DNA of 64,000 nt from Strigamia acuminata (Eukaryota; Arthropoda; Chilopoda; Geophilomorpha; Linotaeniidae): the NCBI GenBank assembly GCA_949358305.1, contig OX442319.1, positions 992,001 to 1,056,000 on the forward strand. Reading direction: 5' to 3'. The position numbers and the translations under genes are program-made. Positions 24,244 through 36,914 of this stretch are shown here, piece after piece (position 1 is the stretch's first letter; each line of letters starts with the position of its first letter). The notes beneath the pieces were generated by a model. That model ran no database searches. It was not told where the DNA came from and saw only the letters and a list, made by a program, of their open reading frames with translations.

Positions 24244-24721
24244 TTTTGACTAACAATCATTTTTAGAAGAAAGAAAAAAGCAATTTTTGCGTGTCTCTTC
24301 TCTAAAAATTTTGTTTTTATGCAATGTCTCCAAAGTGCTCAAATTCAAATCAATTTTATGGATTAAACATTTATTTCCAACTACTCGTAAGTTGAGCATG
24401 AAGAATTCAAATTTGACATTAATTTCATGCTAAAATTGAAATTAAACAAAATTAAACTCCTCGGATCAGAAGGAGTGGCAGCTCCCCTACTTAATCCCTA
24501 CTTTGGTTTGTAGGTGTTGCCTGTTATTTCTTTTTAACTTTTTATTTATGTTTGGGTTGGAAATATAACTTTCATCACTGGATGATGATTTCTAATTTTG
24601 GAATTACTTGGCTTTCTTTTTTTTTTTTTTATTGAATATGAAATCCCATCATTTTTGAGGATTTCGTTATTTTTCAGCCAGAGATCGCGCGATTGAAAGA
24701 AGAAAATAATTTTTTGCTTTT

Positions 24722-24867
24722 TAAAATTGGAACATGGATGAAACAGCCATTTGGATGGATACGTCGAGGAATACTACTGTTGATAAACGTGGTGTAAAGA
24801 TGGTTCCACTTTGCACAACTGGGCATGAGAAATCGCGTGTTACCGTCTGTCGTGCTACCATGGACAA
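24722..24867 (+). pseudogene. pogo/Tigger-like transposase fragment with DDE first Asp
   Basis: The frame reads WNMDETAIWMDTSRNTTVDK followed by GVKMVPLCTTGHEKSRVT. NMDETxxW holds the first catalytic Asp of pogo-type DDE transposases, and the TTGHEK-R-TV block follows it in the family. The frame then passes into a different sequence at about 24870, where a MITE-related segment begins, so only about 48 codons survive. It is a relic. Confidence 0.78.
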
Positions 24868-25065
24868 AAATTGATGGAAAACGCAAATATCTCAAGAATG
24901 AAACCTCAGAATGTCAAAAACTAAACACAAAAAGAAAGAGTGGAAAAATCTACACTATTATAGAAACGTTAATTAAACAACACTGCCCACAACTAAGTTA
25001 ATGATTAATATACAGTAAATTTAATTTTAAAGTGTATACAATTTTTGAGACAACCTTTAAGTTAT
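24868..25065. mobile_element. terminal fragment shared with the 60.8-kb element
   Basis: AAATATCTCAAGAA, AAAGAGTGGAAAAA, TTAATTAAACAACACTGCCCA and TGATTAATATACA occur in the same order and similar spacing as at 61990-62120, the right inner arm of the 60.8-kb element. The mariner-like tip itself is not present. Confidence 0.6.
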
Positions 25066-25652
25066 AAGTAAGATTGAAATGATTTATGTCCTAAAAGAAG
25101 TGAAATCTGAAAATTGGATTTAACAGTTTAACAGCTCTTAAATTCTTTTTTAAAAATTAACTTTTAATTTGCCCAAACAAAATGTATAATTTACAATTTA
25201 CGTATAACACATCCATTCATTTAAACAAATACAAACACAAACTCAAAATGGTGAATTCATTCCTAATTTAGTTCCAAATTGTAACCTTGCTTTCTTTTGG
25301 TACCGAACATTTGACCTATAAATTATGTAGATATGTTGATGGATTAATGCAATTGAAGAATTCTCGTATTAAAAATTACCTTATCTCATTTTGTTTAATT
25401 AATTCATTCAATGCTAAAAGAATAAATGGCCATACTAATACAACTATCCAAGTCAGCACTGAAATTGATGACAAGCTCATGGGCTTTATATTTCCATCGG
25501 ACGATTGAATATTCAGGTCTACTACACAATAAATGAACTGTATAATGAGTCTGAAAATATGTAAGTAAAATATTATTAGACAATTAACTTTTTAAGTAAA
25601 AAAAATACTACCGGTAGTACCATCACTGTATCAATACATGGTACTACTTGTA

Positions 25653-26106
25653 TGTTTACATGGTCACAGTTTTCAGATAAGTGAAAATCCGAATTTTATT
25701 TATCTGAAAACCGTGTGTTTACATGGTGTTGGTTTTCTGGATTTTCATGTAATGCAATTCGCGAATCAGGAATAACAAAATGGCTGTCGATCTATTTCAA
25801 CCCCTAAACAAACCATATTCAGCTCATGTAACACTTGTCCCAAAAGCAAGAAGTATTAAAATGTAGTTTAATTTTTAATAAGGGGTACAAAATATCGAGG
25901 TCATTACGGCACTTTTACGCATGCACGGGTGTTTCCATTGCAGTTTGCAATGCGCAAAACGCCAAAATCTGCCTCGTGTAACTGGAATTGTGTTTTCCGA
26001 ATAAGCCTGTCTTTTCTTTTCTGGAAAACTGGTTCGTTTACACAATCAGAAAAGTAAAATTTGGTTTTTCACTTATCTAGATAACTAGATACATGTAAAC
26101 ATGACA
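25653..26106. mobile_element. inverted-repeat element, ATGTTTACATG ends
   Basis: The left end ATGTTTACATGGTCACAG...TCAGATAAGTGAAAA pairs with the right end, inverse TCATGTTTACATGTATC...AGATAAGTGAAAAACC. A partial relative (GGAAAACTGGTCCGTTTACA, AAACTGTGACCATATGTAAAC) is at 30.86-30.98 kb. Confidence 0.6.
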
Positions 26107-26150
26107 ATTAATGCTGTTTTGCATTGGTGACCTACATGACCCTGGTTATA

Positions 26151-26908
26151 CAGGGTGGTGCAGAAAGTCTGGTTCACAGTAAATAATTTCCATATCGTTT
26201 TAGATGTTGATTTAGCAAAATGATTGTAAGGGTAGTAGTTTGGGGGAAATCTAATTATGACATCCAACTTGACCTCAGAGGTCATCTTCAAGGTCATCCA
26301 TATTGTAACTCAAGAACCGTAACAGATAGAGAGAAAAAGTGAATTAGAAAGTTGTAGAGGACCATCTAATTAGTCTAAAACTGTTCTTAAAAAAATTATC
26401 TCTTACCAAAAAGTTTTGAGAAAAAAAGGTTTGAAATGTTAGACTACTCAACTTTGTAATCTAAAACTATTGAGGCAACCAAGCTAATCCTCAATTAGGA
26501 CACTTTATTGGGTCATACTTGTAAGTGGAAGAGAGGAAACACAAAAGAAAGGAAATAATTTATTTTGGAAATACATTCCAACATGATAGTTTTAGGTTAC
26601 AAAGCTAAGTAGACTAACGTTTCAGACCCTTTTTCTCAAAACTTTTCGGTAAGAGATAATTTTTTTAAGAACACTTTAAGACTAATTAGATGGTCCTCTA
26701 CAACTTTCTAATTCACCTTTTTGCTCTATCTGTCACGGTTATCGAGTTACAATATGGATGACCTGAAGATGACCTCTGAGGTCAAGTTGGATGTCATAAT
26801 TGGATTTCCCCCGACATACAGTACTACCCTTACAATCATTTTGCTAAATCAACATCTAGAACGGTTTGGAAATTATTTACTGTGAACCAGACTTTCTGCA
26901 CCACCCTG
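26151..26908. mobile_element. TA-flanked foldback element, sister of 4976-5711
   Basis: CAGGGTGGTGCAGAAAGTCT and its inverse bound the element. TA precedes it; CA follows, probably a mutated TA. The arms are inverted copies of about 280 bp. The central segment (AAGCTAATCCTCAATTAGGA, CACTTTATTGGGTCATACTT) is the inverse of the core of the 4976-5711 element, although the outer tips differ. Confidence 0.85.
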
Positions 26909-27365
26909 CATAGTAAAGATCTAAAATAAAGATCTAAAGTAATGAGACAAATACTTGGCTACAACTTCTTTTCTGTTCGTACTACTGTAGGAAAGGAACC
27001 CAAAACTTTACACAATATTGGTTTTTACCATTCATCTGCTGGTACACTGATGCAGAGACAGAAGGGTCTGTAGAACAGAACAGTTGTTACGACAGGCTGC
27101 GTTAGGAAACAAAATTTTACGGCTGCACAGTGTTCATGTAAACCATTTTAGAAGTTATTTTTATTAGAAAATCGCCAAACTGTTTTGGCCTAGTCTCCGA
27201 AATAAATTCACGAACGCAGCGTTTCTCAACAACCCCAGCGGACAGACTGATGCAATTATTATGCTAGAAGACTCAGCTAGCAAGGGAAGCTTATACTAAA
27301 AGTGGTCTGCCCACCGGAAAAGAATTCCGCTCTGTTATTTTTGGGTACCCCTCGTAAAGTATATA

Positions 27366-27623
27366 CCGTACCGCCTCGAGTAATAGCCCGGGCGTTTATA
27401 AAATTTGAAGCCCCGCGCTTTTTCGGACGCGGCGACTATTTTAAATTGAAAACCCACGGATTTTTAAGGAAATTCGGTACAAATCACCGAAATCGGTGAT
27501 TTTGGGAAACATTGGCGCCCGGCGCTTATTGATGAGCGTCGCTGGCGCCCGGCGCTTATTGATGAGCGTCGCTGACCCCCGGCGCCTTTACGAATCCCGG
27601 CTATTACTCTCAAGGCGGTACGG
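27366..27623. mobile_element. CCGTACCGCC-ended element with internal tandem unit
   Basis: CCGTACCGCCTCGAGTAATA and its inverse (TATTACTCTCAAGGCGGTACGG) bound 258 bp, flanked by TA (27364-27365, 27624-27625). Inside, GCGCCCGGCGCTTATTGATG plus AGCGTCGCT is repeated about 2.5 times (27510-27590). Repetitive translations across it are artefacts. Confidence 0.75.
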
Positions 27624-27639
27624 TAATAAAGTTTTTTTT

Positions 27640-28093
27640 CTATATGGTCCACTTTTATTGCACACATCAAATCTAACCAATTTTCAATTTCTCTTCATGC
27701 CCTACTCAACATGGTTCCACCGATGCCCTCTACTAGTTATTCCTTGCATAAGGTCATTTACATCACTTACTTTGCTATGGTGCACAATATCGTTCAAATA
27801 ACCCTACAAGTACAAGAAGAAGTTCAAGGGCAATGTTATGTCTGGGGAACGAGGAGGGCACAGGGCAGGGATTCGGGTCACCTAAGATTCTTATGGAGAA
27901 CTTTGTGAATTGTTGTTTCTAATGCAGTAGCCATTTTTATATAATCTTCGCTTTGTAATTATTTTTATGTCTTGATTGATCGCCGAAATAAGAAACAGAA
28001 CATGAATAGAAACTTTAATAATCACTTATTAATATCGAAAAAAAAAATATATATATTTTTTTTTAATTTTCTAAAGACTTTGTGAACACCTTG
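27640..28093. mobile_element. left-truncated relative of the 38.98-kb MITE
   Basis: Matches 39543-39971 over most of its length: CAAATCTAACCAATTTTC, AAGGTCATTTA, GATTCTTATGGAGAACT, TGTGAATTGTTGTTTCT, CTTTGTGAACACC. It ends TTTGTGAACACCTTG|TA like the intact copy. About 75 bp of the left end are missing, next to the CCGTACCGCC element. Confidence 0.75.
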
Positions 28094-28529
28094 TATTTAG
28101 TAGATATACTCTGTAGTTTATCTCAACAAAATTCAAAATATCACAGATCAAAAGTAAACAGATTAAAAATCAAACAAAATCAAAAAAAGTACCGTAACCA
28201 AAATCAACATGATTCCAGCAAAATTCTAATGCTTTGGAAGAAAATCTTTCACATCTACTTGTACAGGTATTCTACAGTCCGCATCAAAAAGATAAACTCG
28301 CCCTTCACGCTTAGTTTTCCAAAATTGTCTCCTAAAAATTGTCCGATTTAATTCATTTCAAATAGTTATTTATCATTACATACAGTATAAGGTCCTTACT
28401 CAAGAAATTTAAAAGCTCTGGAACTATTTCTTTCTTAGTTTTCACAGAAATATCAAAAATGGAGTGCGACAAAAAGATACGAATAAGCTCATATCACTAA
28501 CAATGAAACGGCATCAACAAGCAATGACA

Positions 28530-29015
28530 AATAGTTGACATAGGACTAATTTTGATGAAGCAGATTATAGATTTGCCAACTTTTAAAGTCGCCACGGTTT
28601 GAACTCGTGAACCCTAAAATTCAGGAAATATGCTATTTTATCGTACTGGTAATTAGGTATTCCAGACCACAACCTCTATATTAATTGGGCATTTCCAATG
28701 TCTAATTGCATAATATTATTTAGCTAATAATTGATTTTGAGCACTACTCGTAAATCACGACACAGATAAAAAAAGTTGCACATTGACTGGAGCCAAATAT
28801 GAGATTTGTGCCCTCCCTCGTAACTTGTACAAGGTTAGCATAGCAGGTTAAGTTTCAGACACAATGAAGCTTTCCTGTCGACGGGAATACCTAATTACGA
28901 TAAAATAGCATACCGGTGCTTCCTGAATTTTTAGGGTTCACGAGTTCAAACTGATGCGGTGTCTTTAAAAATTGGCAAATCTATAATTTGCTTCATCAAA
29001 ATCAGTCAACTATTT
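28530..29015. mobile_element. foldback element with about 130-bp arms
   Basis: GATGAAGCAGATTATAGATT, GGTTTGAACTCGTGAACCCT and GGAAATATGC on the left recur inverted at 28885-29005 (AGGGTTCACGAGTTCAAACT, AATCTATAATTTGCTTCATC). The loop is AT-rich. It lies about 55 bp left of the hAT element at 29071. Confidence 0.7.
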
Positions 29016-29070
29016 TGCATATCAAATTTGTACCACTGCTCTATCAAATGGGTATTGGTTGTGTGTTTAT

Positions 29071-29731
29071 TAGGGTTGCACCGAATATTAAAAAAGCCGA
29101 ATAACCGAATACCGAATATTCGGAACCGAATACAGTGGCCGAATATTCGGTATTCGGCCGAATAACCGAATAATAAAAAATAATAAACATTTGGGGTGAA
29201 AAAAGTTATTTTATGGTGGAAAAGTGTTTTTTCACTGAAGAAAAAAGCCATTTTATGTCATCGTTATATCAAATTTGCTATAAAAATTCAGGTAAAATCG
29301 CAAATTTTAATGTAAAAATGGCTTTTTAAATGTAAAAACCACAATTTTTATGTAAAAATGACATTTTAAATGTAAAAGCGTCATTTTAAACGTAAAAACG
29401 TCACTTTTTCACCGTAAAAACGACTTTTTCCCCATATAATGACTTCGTAAAGCCAAAATTAAAATTATTTTGTCAAAATTGCATTTTTTCATTGAAAAAT
29501 ATAAAGTTTTCTGATGAAATGCAATTTATATAGTAGAAACTACGTAAAATAATCAGTATTTGTCCTAAAAAGGCGAAACTTTCCATTCAAATGTGCAAAT
29601 TATTCTAATTTTCTAATTATTATGTATTCGGCCGAATATTAGGTTGATATTCGGCCGAATACTTAATATTCGGTTTTTTGGCCGAATAGGCCGAATAACC
29701 GAATATAAACCGAATATTCGGTGCAACCCTA
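29071..29731. mobile_element. hAT-type MITE, CCGAATATTCGG ends, perfect TSD
   Basis: TAGGGTTGCACCGAATATT at the left and AATATTCGGTGCAACCCTA at the right, with GTGTTTAT on both sides (29063-29070, 29732-29739). Subterminal CCGAATAACCGAATA repeats face inward. The core (29250-29430) is a degenerate array of ATTTTAAATGTAAAAA units. Non-coding. Confidence 0.9.
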
Positions 29732-30533
29732 GTGTTTATATCTTTCACTTGAATAAATTCGTTTATTTTGCTCGTACCGTACTGTATTTATATTTTTTAC
29801 TGCATAAAATGGAATTATTTTGTGTATTGTATGTGCATAAAATAGCTGCTCTTTAATGATAACTAATGTCTTCATTTACAAGGTGACAGAGTAAGCTGAT
29901 GATTTTGAAAATGTAATTACTCTCTAACTAATTACAATTTTTACCTGAAACTACAACCATTATATTTATAATTATATAAAGTTTGAAAATTATATCACTC
30001 GGATGCTTTCCTTCTGAGCCAGAGAGACCTGAAGATTTGTATGAACTTATTTTTTAGCCACCATGTTGACTAGAGTAATCATTGTTGGGGGGAGCAATAC
30101 AGTACAAGTACGTACTTCAACCAATGCCATTTCAGTGATCAAAAAGCAATGGATGAATCATCTCATGCGTATGCGGAGCAAAGGAACGCATCTGAGTCAC
30201 ATGATTTTTCAGACATAAAATTGGCATTTCAAACTCAAAGAAAAAACGCGTGTACTATGAAAACAAGCATTTTTATGAGTAAAACAATCGTTTTTATGAC
30301 GAAAACAAACGTTTTCCTCGTAAAAACGTTCGTTATCGTCGCTTTCGACAATTAAGTGTATCCATTCAAAAGTACATTGTCTTCCTAATGGAAAAAGACG
30401 AAAGGAAATTGTTTTTGTTTTTGCTTTTCTTTTTGAAATTGACCGTACCTACTGATCACAAGCAAGCTCTTAATGGATCATCTTATTCTTTTTTGAAGTT
30501 AAATCCCCAAAATCTACCTAGTACAGTCGTGGT

Positions 30534-30843
30534 CACAAAAACCATCCCAGTCCGGCCTGAAGCCCACCTGCAGAACCAGCATTTTTGACTCTATCTAGCA
30601 GCTACTGTAATGCCAAAAACTCACTGATAAGTTGTAACAAATTGACATTTAAATTCTGTCACAATCATCTAAGCCCATATGAAGGTGATTGAGTGACATC
30701 ATTTAAATGTCAATTTGTTACAACTTATCAGTGAGTTTTTGGCATTACAGTAGCTGCTAGATAGAGTCAAAAATGCTGGTTCTGCAGGTGGGCTAACTTC
30801 AATAGTTCAAGCCGGACTGGAATGATTTTTATGACTACGACTG
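30534..30843. mobile_element. 310-bp near-perfect palindromic MITE, TA target
   Basis: Left CAGTCGTGGTCACAAAAACC and right TTTTTATGACTACGACTG, flanked by TA (30532-30533, 30844-30845). The arms stay nearly identical to the centre (AAATGTCAATTTGTTACAAC and its inverse), leaving a loop of only about 50 bp. A single right end of this family is at 16.66 kb. Confidence 0.88.
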
Positions 30844-30975
30844 TACAAGTGGAATTTCGTTTTCCAAATAAGTTTACCTTTTGTGGAAAACTGGTCCGTT
30901 TACATAATCAGTTTTCCAGAAAAGCAAAATTTGTCCCTTTTTTTTAGAAAACTGTGACCATATGTAAACTTGTTA

Positions 30976-32670
30976 ACTGACGTGGTGTTTAATTGTAGAA
31001 ACACCCACATCATAGGTCTATTTCCTTGATCAAACGATTACTGCATGTACAGTACTTTATATCTGGCCATTTTTCATTGTTCAATAATAAAACAATCGTG
31101 TCTGCTGATTATGCTGATTATCAGTAGGTGCCAGCCAGATAAGCTTATAGCCAACAAACAAGAAAAACAGTATCATTAACTATGGGTAAAACTTCCCTCG
31201 ACTACTGTAAAATCACTGTAACCAAGGGAAGTTTGTTTTGTCCACGAGTGTACAGTAGTGGTAGTGAGCCAATATAGAGCGGTCGAAAATTGTACGAGTA
31301 ATATTCCAACAGATGGTGCCCAGAGCCAAAAATAGTGGATAGGAAATCAATCCTGTAGTAATCGTCCTAAATAAAATCAACAACATTCTTCTTTGAGACT
31401 GCCATCTTGACTTGACTGTGTGGGGTTGCTTGTCATTGCCCGAACGCATGTGGTACAAATTGAACCTCGCTATTACGAATTTGAAACACGTAACATTTCA
31501 AAACAATCTACCGGTAGTTACTTTCAATTTGTGATATTTTGAAATTTCTTGTGTTCACGATTTGTAATGCCTTTGATCTAAATGGATCAACAGCTGTACT
31601 GTCGTCTGCACCTGGTATCTTGATGCCAAAATCAAACTAACATTTACATACCAGTAATATATTTGAAATAATAAGAGAACAGGTAATGGCGCTATTCATT
31701 TGTGTGCAATAAACAATTTAAACCTTTTCGGTTTGCGTGTGCAAAAGATAAAGTTTCGCGTTTGAATTTTGCGTCAAGATAGCGGGTACAGACTGTAGTT
31801 ATATACTTATCTATTTTATATCAAAATTTGGAGTTCCTAGCATTAATACAAGTATCTGTCTCATTGCAATTGAGCTCTACTTTACCGTCTTCACATTCAA
31901 TTAGATTCAAGTAAACGGCTCGTACTTTCCAGTTGTTTTCACAGAGACTAACAAGTGAGTGAAGTCACATTTGCAATGAAATGAGCAACTTAATTCTGAA
32001 GGGAAATTTGAGTTCAGAAAATGCTCAGAACTACCGTTTGCTTGCACCCGAGATGCCAAATTCAGACCCCCTTCCTCCCTCCCTCCCACAGGATAGGCGC
32101 CTTATTCTTGTTTATTTGACTTAACAACTGCGTCGAATGGGATACTCAGTAAGTTAAGTTAGATCATATGAATTTGGCATCAAGAATTCAAGATACCATA
32201 CTATAGATTCAAGATGCTGTAGATGGTGAACGGAATTTATTTTCACATCTGACACATCCATAGACAAAATGATGCAGCAAGGAAAGATTTTATAAGAGGT
32301 ATTTGCCTCCCACGCAATATTAGCTCACGAAAAATTGAACACTTAATAAGACGAAAATACTTACACTTATTAATAATAAGACGAAAATACTTACACTATT
32401 ATTACGATGAAGCACCAAAACTTGTTTGCAAATGGAGATTTTTGCCAAATTTGATGGTATTTGTGTACAAAACTGATGGAAATGCAAACTGTTAAAAACA
32501 TATATATATACATATTATGGTTTAAATTAACTAATCCTATAAAATTAGCATATCAATTGCTCTACTTGGCAATTGGCTGGGCGGTCAAACACAGGTAGGA
32601 GCATAGTAGGAGGGATCTAACATGCACCCCCAAAGGAAAAGTGATTTTTCGCAATTTTTCGCAATTTTAG
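30976..32670. other. no gene found
   Basis: No supported exon or paired termini. 30860-30975 carries the partial relative of the 25.65-kb element. AACCTCGCTATTACGAA near 31467 is an isolated Tigger-like end. Confidence 0.5.
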
Positions 32671-32689
32671 CACGAGCGTTTGAATCAGT

Positions 32690-32712
32690 CCGTTCGATTC
32701 GATTCGATTCGA
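32690..32712. repeat. (ATTCG)n microsatellite
   Basis: Four to five pentanucleotide units of GATTC near the start of the gypsy-derived region. Confidence 0.9.
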
Positions 32713-33109
32713 AGCATGGTGGTACGGCGGGCTACAAGTAGTTGCACCTCGATTGTGACTCCCTTCGTTGCGTGCGATGCGAACTCACCAAATTCTGCTC
32801 ATGTGATCGAGTTGCCGGCGTCAGTGATCACTGATCACCTTGTGTGCTTTATTTTGTTACGACCTCGGATGTCAGTGTTTCTACGGTTCGTGGCCGCCTT
32901 CCTTCATGATTCGTACGGCGCTCGAAATTACGAATTTCGAGTAAAGATTGATCATTACCAGAATTTACAGCGTGATCGAATGCTAACGTGTGGAATGGGC
33001 GGGCTGAAATTTGTTTGCTGTGCAGTTCATTAATCTTGCAGGTTTCGCGCTGCGATGGTTTTGTCTTTTGTCTTTTGTCGTTGCCATTGCTACCCATACC
33101 TATCCACAT

Positions 33110-34053
33110 CCACCAGTGGTACCAGCGGAATCTAGATCAGGTCCGTTGAATGCAGTCTTCAACTCTTCACGCGTCAATCTGACCAGTTGGACCATCATAC
33201 TCTTCGGAAATACGACTTGTGCAAACTTCTTCCTGTCCCGGCATTCGATATGAATGAGCAGGCCATTCAGCACTTAAAAATAATCCGTCGGTGGGTCCAT
33301 CAGTTTGGGTTTGCAGAAATCATCGCGCGTCTGGTCTTCTGCAAGTTATAACGGTTATAAAGTTCGCAGTAGCACAATACTAGTAAGTTCTTGTAGAAAT
33401 TTCAGCCTGGTTTAGTCTCTGCTCTGTTCATGTACAAGTAGAATTACAATTTTAGCCTTTACTTCCTTATAGTCATCTGTTTTTTGAGGCCAATGATACC
33501 AAATGAAATTTGCAAAAATATACAATCATTTTAGTGATGTCCATGTCATACGACACGACACGTTTCAAATGTGCATTTTTCATTTTTTTCAAGAATGAAA
33601 AATGATGACAGGAATTAAGAAAAATATTTTTTAGAACAATTTTTTGCAAATATTAAATATAAACTTACTGTATTGGACAAATAACATGGAGTACGAAAAA
33701 TAGAGATCGTAGGCAAACGGCTAATCAGTTTCCAACCAAGAGCTTGGTTATTTGGAAAAGAAAGCTGAAACTTGACACTTAAAATCAACTTGTTAGCTGA
33801 GATTGAGGTGCAGCAAATCCCCAATCAACCAGAACGTGATTGATTGTTTCTTTGCGGGAGATGATTCGGTTTGCGAAAATCGGCAAAATCGGCGAGGTTT
33901 CACTTTGATTGGCGTTTTGTGATCATGACAGAGTTGGATTTCGCATTCTTCGTCATTGCACGTTCCGAGTTCCTCTTCATTGTTAAAATCCTTCCTTTTT
34001 TCGAGTACAATCTTTGATAAATGTTCGTTCTCTTTCCTCATCGATTGTATCAA
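33110..34053 (-). pseudogene. Ty3/gypsy pol relic (pre-RT and integrase pieces)
   Basis: Two minus-strand pieces of a second gypsy-class element. At 34053-33793 is the block before reverse transcriptase (NEEELGTCNDEECEIQL, then TPIKVKPRRF), which in the family precedes the fingers. At about 33345-33115 is a frame with LNGLLIHIECRDRKKFAQVV and FPKSMMVQL, resembling the segment leading into the integrase zinc finger. The palm, RNase H and most of integrase are absent, so this is a deleted copy. Minus-strand frames farther right (34.1-36.1 kb) could be decayed gag, but I see no motif that proves it. A short repeat, GCGGTCAAACAYAGGT, occurs at about 32582 and 36247 and might mark old LTR edges. 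Confidence 0.6.
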
Positions 34054-35321
34054 TGTGGACCTATCCTAAAACTAAACTGATTTCCTTACAAAATTGAAAA
34101 ACGTGACGTTGCCATTTCCTTCCGGTAATCATCCTCCAATCCAATCCATTCCAAAGATGAGCGGGAAGGAAGGAAGGGGGAGTTTGTACCACGGCGGTGT
34201 TGTTGGCTGTTGTTTATCTCGTTTGTGCTTTTAAAGTACCGGTATTCCTTTTCGAGATTCGGTCTGGTTTCTACCTTTTCGTTCGGCGATACTATACAGA
34301 GTTGGTCGAGTCGACCGTTGAACAATTTGCGCTGGAAGCAATGAGTGAGTGCTTCAATCTGGCCTCCGAGTTCATCGGAGTAGCAATGACTCAAGTCTAT
34401 TTCACAAGTCAGTGTAAGAATGGCGCTCCTCCTATTGGCTAATGGGATACAGAGATAACAAAAGAATAGTTCGTAGAGTTATACCTAGGTTATACTATTC
34501 GTATTGTTATATGGCCTCCAGCCAATGGGAATGCTGTATATTCCGTTACTGTATGCCTTCCTTGCGCTGAAACAGATCTAAGTTGGACTCCGGTTGATTC
34601 GTTTTAACCATAATTAGTAATTACACTCACTCGTTTTTGGTTTCGCACTTTTTTTTCTGGTCAGGCAATTACGGTGGTTTCGAACTCAAACGAGCAGTGC
34701 CCCATTTCATTGCATCTTCAGCCATGTACTGTGATCAAGTCCATCCATCCCCTTTTTGTAGCAAGTACAACTTTGCTGGTTTGGTTGGTATTTCTGAATT
34801 ATCGTTGTCACGATCAATTCCTCGGTCCTTTCGAATCAATTTGATTTGGAAGATCAAGTTCAGTATCGCAAATCCCTTCGAACATGCAACGAAGACGAGC
34901 GTACAGTATCTTCTACAAAGTACAAAGTAAACAAACTTTTTCTCGGCCGTCTTGATGAGAACAATTTTCGCTGTAAAGTAAGGTTAAGGTGATAGTAGTT
35001 TGGACTCTTGCTGTTTTCGTGCTGCGATTCATTGCTATCTATCATCGGTCCTAAGTGTCCAAGTCTACGAAATAATCGACTTTTCGGTCGGACCACACGA
35101 GTCCAAGTGTTTCCCGTATATGTCGAACAAGTTGGACGCTTCCTCCTTCAGTTTTTCGTTCGTAATTGTTATGTTTGCGTGCTCACAAGTCTAGTGCACC
35201 CATTCAATAAAATTGTCTATACTGTATTTTCGCCTGGTTATCCTTTGAAGACTGGAATATGGCTTACCAACACAGCTTACCTGGACTAGACTAATAAAGA
35301 ATAAACTTGTCAAAATCACAT

Positions 35322-35733
35322 TAGGTGCGTTCGATCTTAAATGGATTTCCAAAATCGTGATTTTCTTGATTTTCAGAAATCAAGGAAATCGGATTTCAAC
35401 TTTGAACGACTTTAAAATTTGCCAAAATCCAACTATTGCACATGCGCAATTAGAACCGTTGGATGACTTCCGGTTTGTAATTTCAAATGGCCAGCCACAT
35501 TCAAGAGCTCAATTGCGGCCAAAATGTCACGATTTTGCCGTGCCATAGCACGGCGAAACATTTAAATCTGGCTGACCGCGTTCGAGAGCTCAAACACGGC
35601 CGAAATATCGCGCAGCGGAACATTAAATTAAGTCACAACGGCCACTATTTGAGCGCTCAAATGCGGCCAGTCACTTCCGGTCTCCCGAAATCAAGAAAAT
35701 CAGCGAAATCCATTTAAAGATTGAACGCGCCTA
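35322..35733. mobile_element. inverted-repeat element, TAGGTGCGTTC ends
   Basis: TAGGTGCGTTCGATCTTAAA and the inverse of TTTAAAGATTGAACGCGCCTA bound it. ATGGATTTC follows both ends. The interior carries repeated GAGAGCTCAA and CGGCC motifs. Same end type as 2864-3218. No clear target duplication. Confidence 0.6.
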
Positions 35734-36818
35734 TTTTTCTTTCTTTGCAGTTGTATTGAAGGGTTCCTTGTTCTGCTTTTCTTCATTATTGTCATATCAT
35801 CCATCGTCTTTCATCGAAAGATTGTTGGCCAACAATAACATGACGAGCTCGTCCTTTTCATTAGCCTGAGCGATATTGACGATTGATACTTCGTTTTATG
35901 CATTCGTCGTAATTATGTTTATCGCTTCAGCGGTCAGCAAGGATAAAATCGGTCGGCATCGACACGTGGAGTGGAATTTAGGACTTGTTGCATTTCACCC
36001 GTCTTCCTTCTTTTGCGCATTTTCTAACATATTTTCCAGTCTTGCCGAGATTTTTCTGGTTCAAGTGAAATTTCGGTTCTTATCACAAAATGTCGAATGC
36101 GCCATTTAAGGGTTATTAGGGTAAGAAAGATACTGGTACGTACAGATTTAAGCTTAGTTGAGTTTGTCTAACTCACCTTATTTGCAAATAAAAACAAGAT
36201 GTCTGACCAAAACGATTAGTGGGGTTTTATTCCGATCAGCTGAGCGGTCAAACATAGGTGGCGCAGGTGCGGGGGTGGGAGTGGGAGTGGGAGGGCGCGG
36301 ACGCTACCTAACACTGTGCTGAACTGGTACCCGGTTTTTGCAATGCATATCAAACTGCTGAAAATTGTTTTTGCTGCAGTTCAATTGAGTTAAAAATGTC
36401 AAAAAATATGGGATAATTTTCTTTAGCACCACGTTTATTAGCTATTTACGAGTAGCAGGATAATATCACGAGTTGGCTCCAGACCAAATAAAACTATCGG
36501 GATTGAAGCAGTTGGTTAGCTGTTTTGGTGCTTCTCATTGGTCGAGAACTGGCAAGTGATATTATCAGTAGTAATATACCGAGCGTGATGTCTAAATATA
36601 CAGTTTGTGGCAGGTACTTTTCCCTTATAAAAACCCCCGTTATGCCTACAAGTGTAGTGGAAAACTTATGACTCCACCGAAGCTTACACTATTTCTGAAA
36701 ATAGTGTAGCCAATCCGGTAGTTTTCTACTATTTACGTCACTGACTAAAAATTTGGATTATGACCACTTTCACAACCATTTTGAATTCTCCACTGCATTC
36801 ATGCGCGGAGCACATGAT

Positions 36819-36914
36819 CAGGGCTGGACTGGGTACAAATTTAGTTAGAAATCTGGATGGGTCGGGCCACATGGACAGGCTATGGTGGGCCAGGGACAGG
36901 CCAGTCCAGCACTG
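36819..36914. mobile_element. hAT MITE, sister of 11602-11713
   Basis: CAGGGCTGGACTGGG to CCAGTCCAGCACTG. The flanks CACATGAT and CATATGTT agree at 6 of 8 positions, consistent with an older insertion. Confidence 0.75.

Noticed and set aside
27464-27670. Frame with Arg-Arg-Ser-Ser-Ile-Ser-Ala-Gly repeats
   Set aside because: It translates the tandem unit in the CCGTACCGCC element.
31213-31458. Minus-strand frame resembling a mariner transposase
   Set aside because: The resemblance is limited to hydrophobic spacing; no DDE or helix-turn-helix motif and no inverted ends were found.
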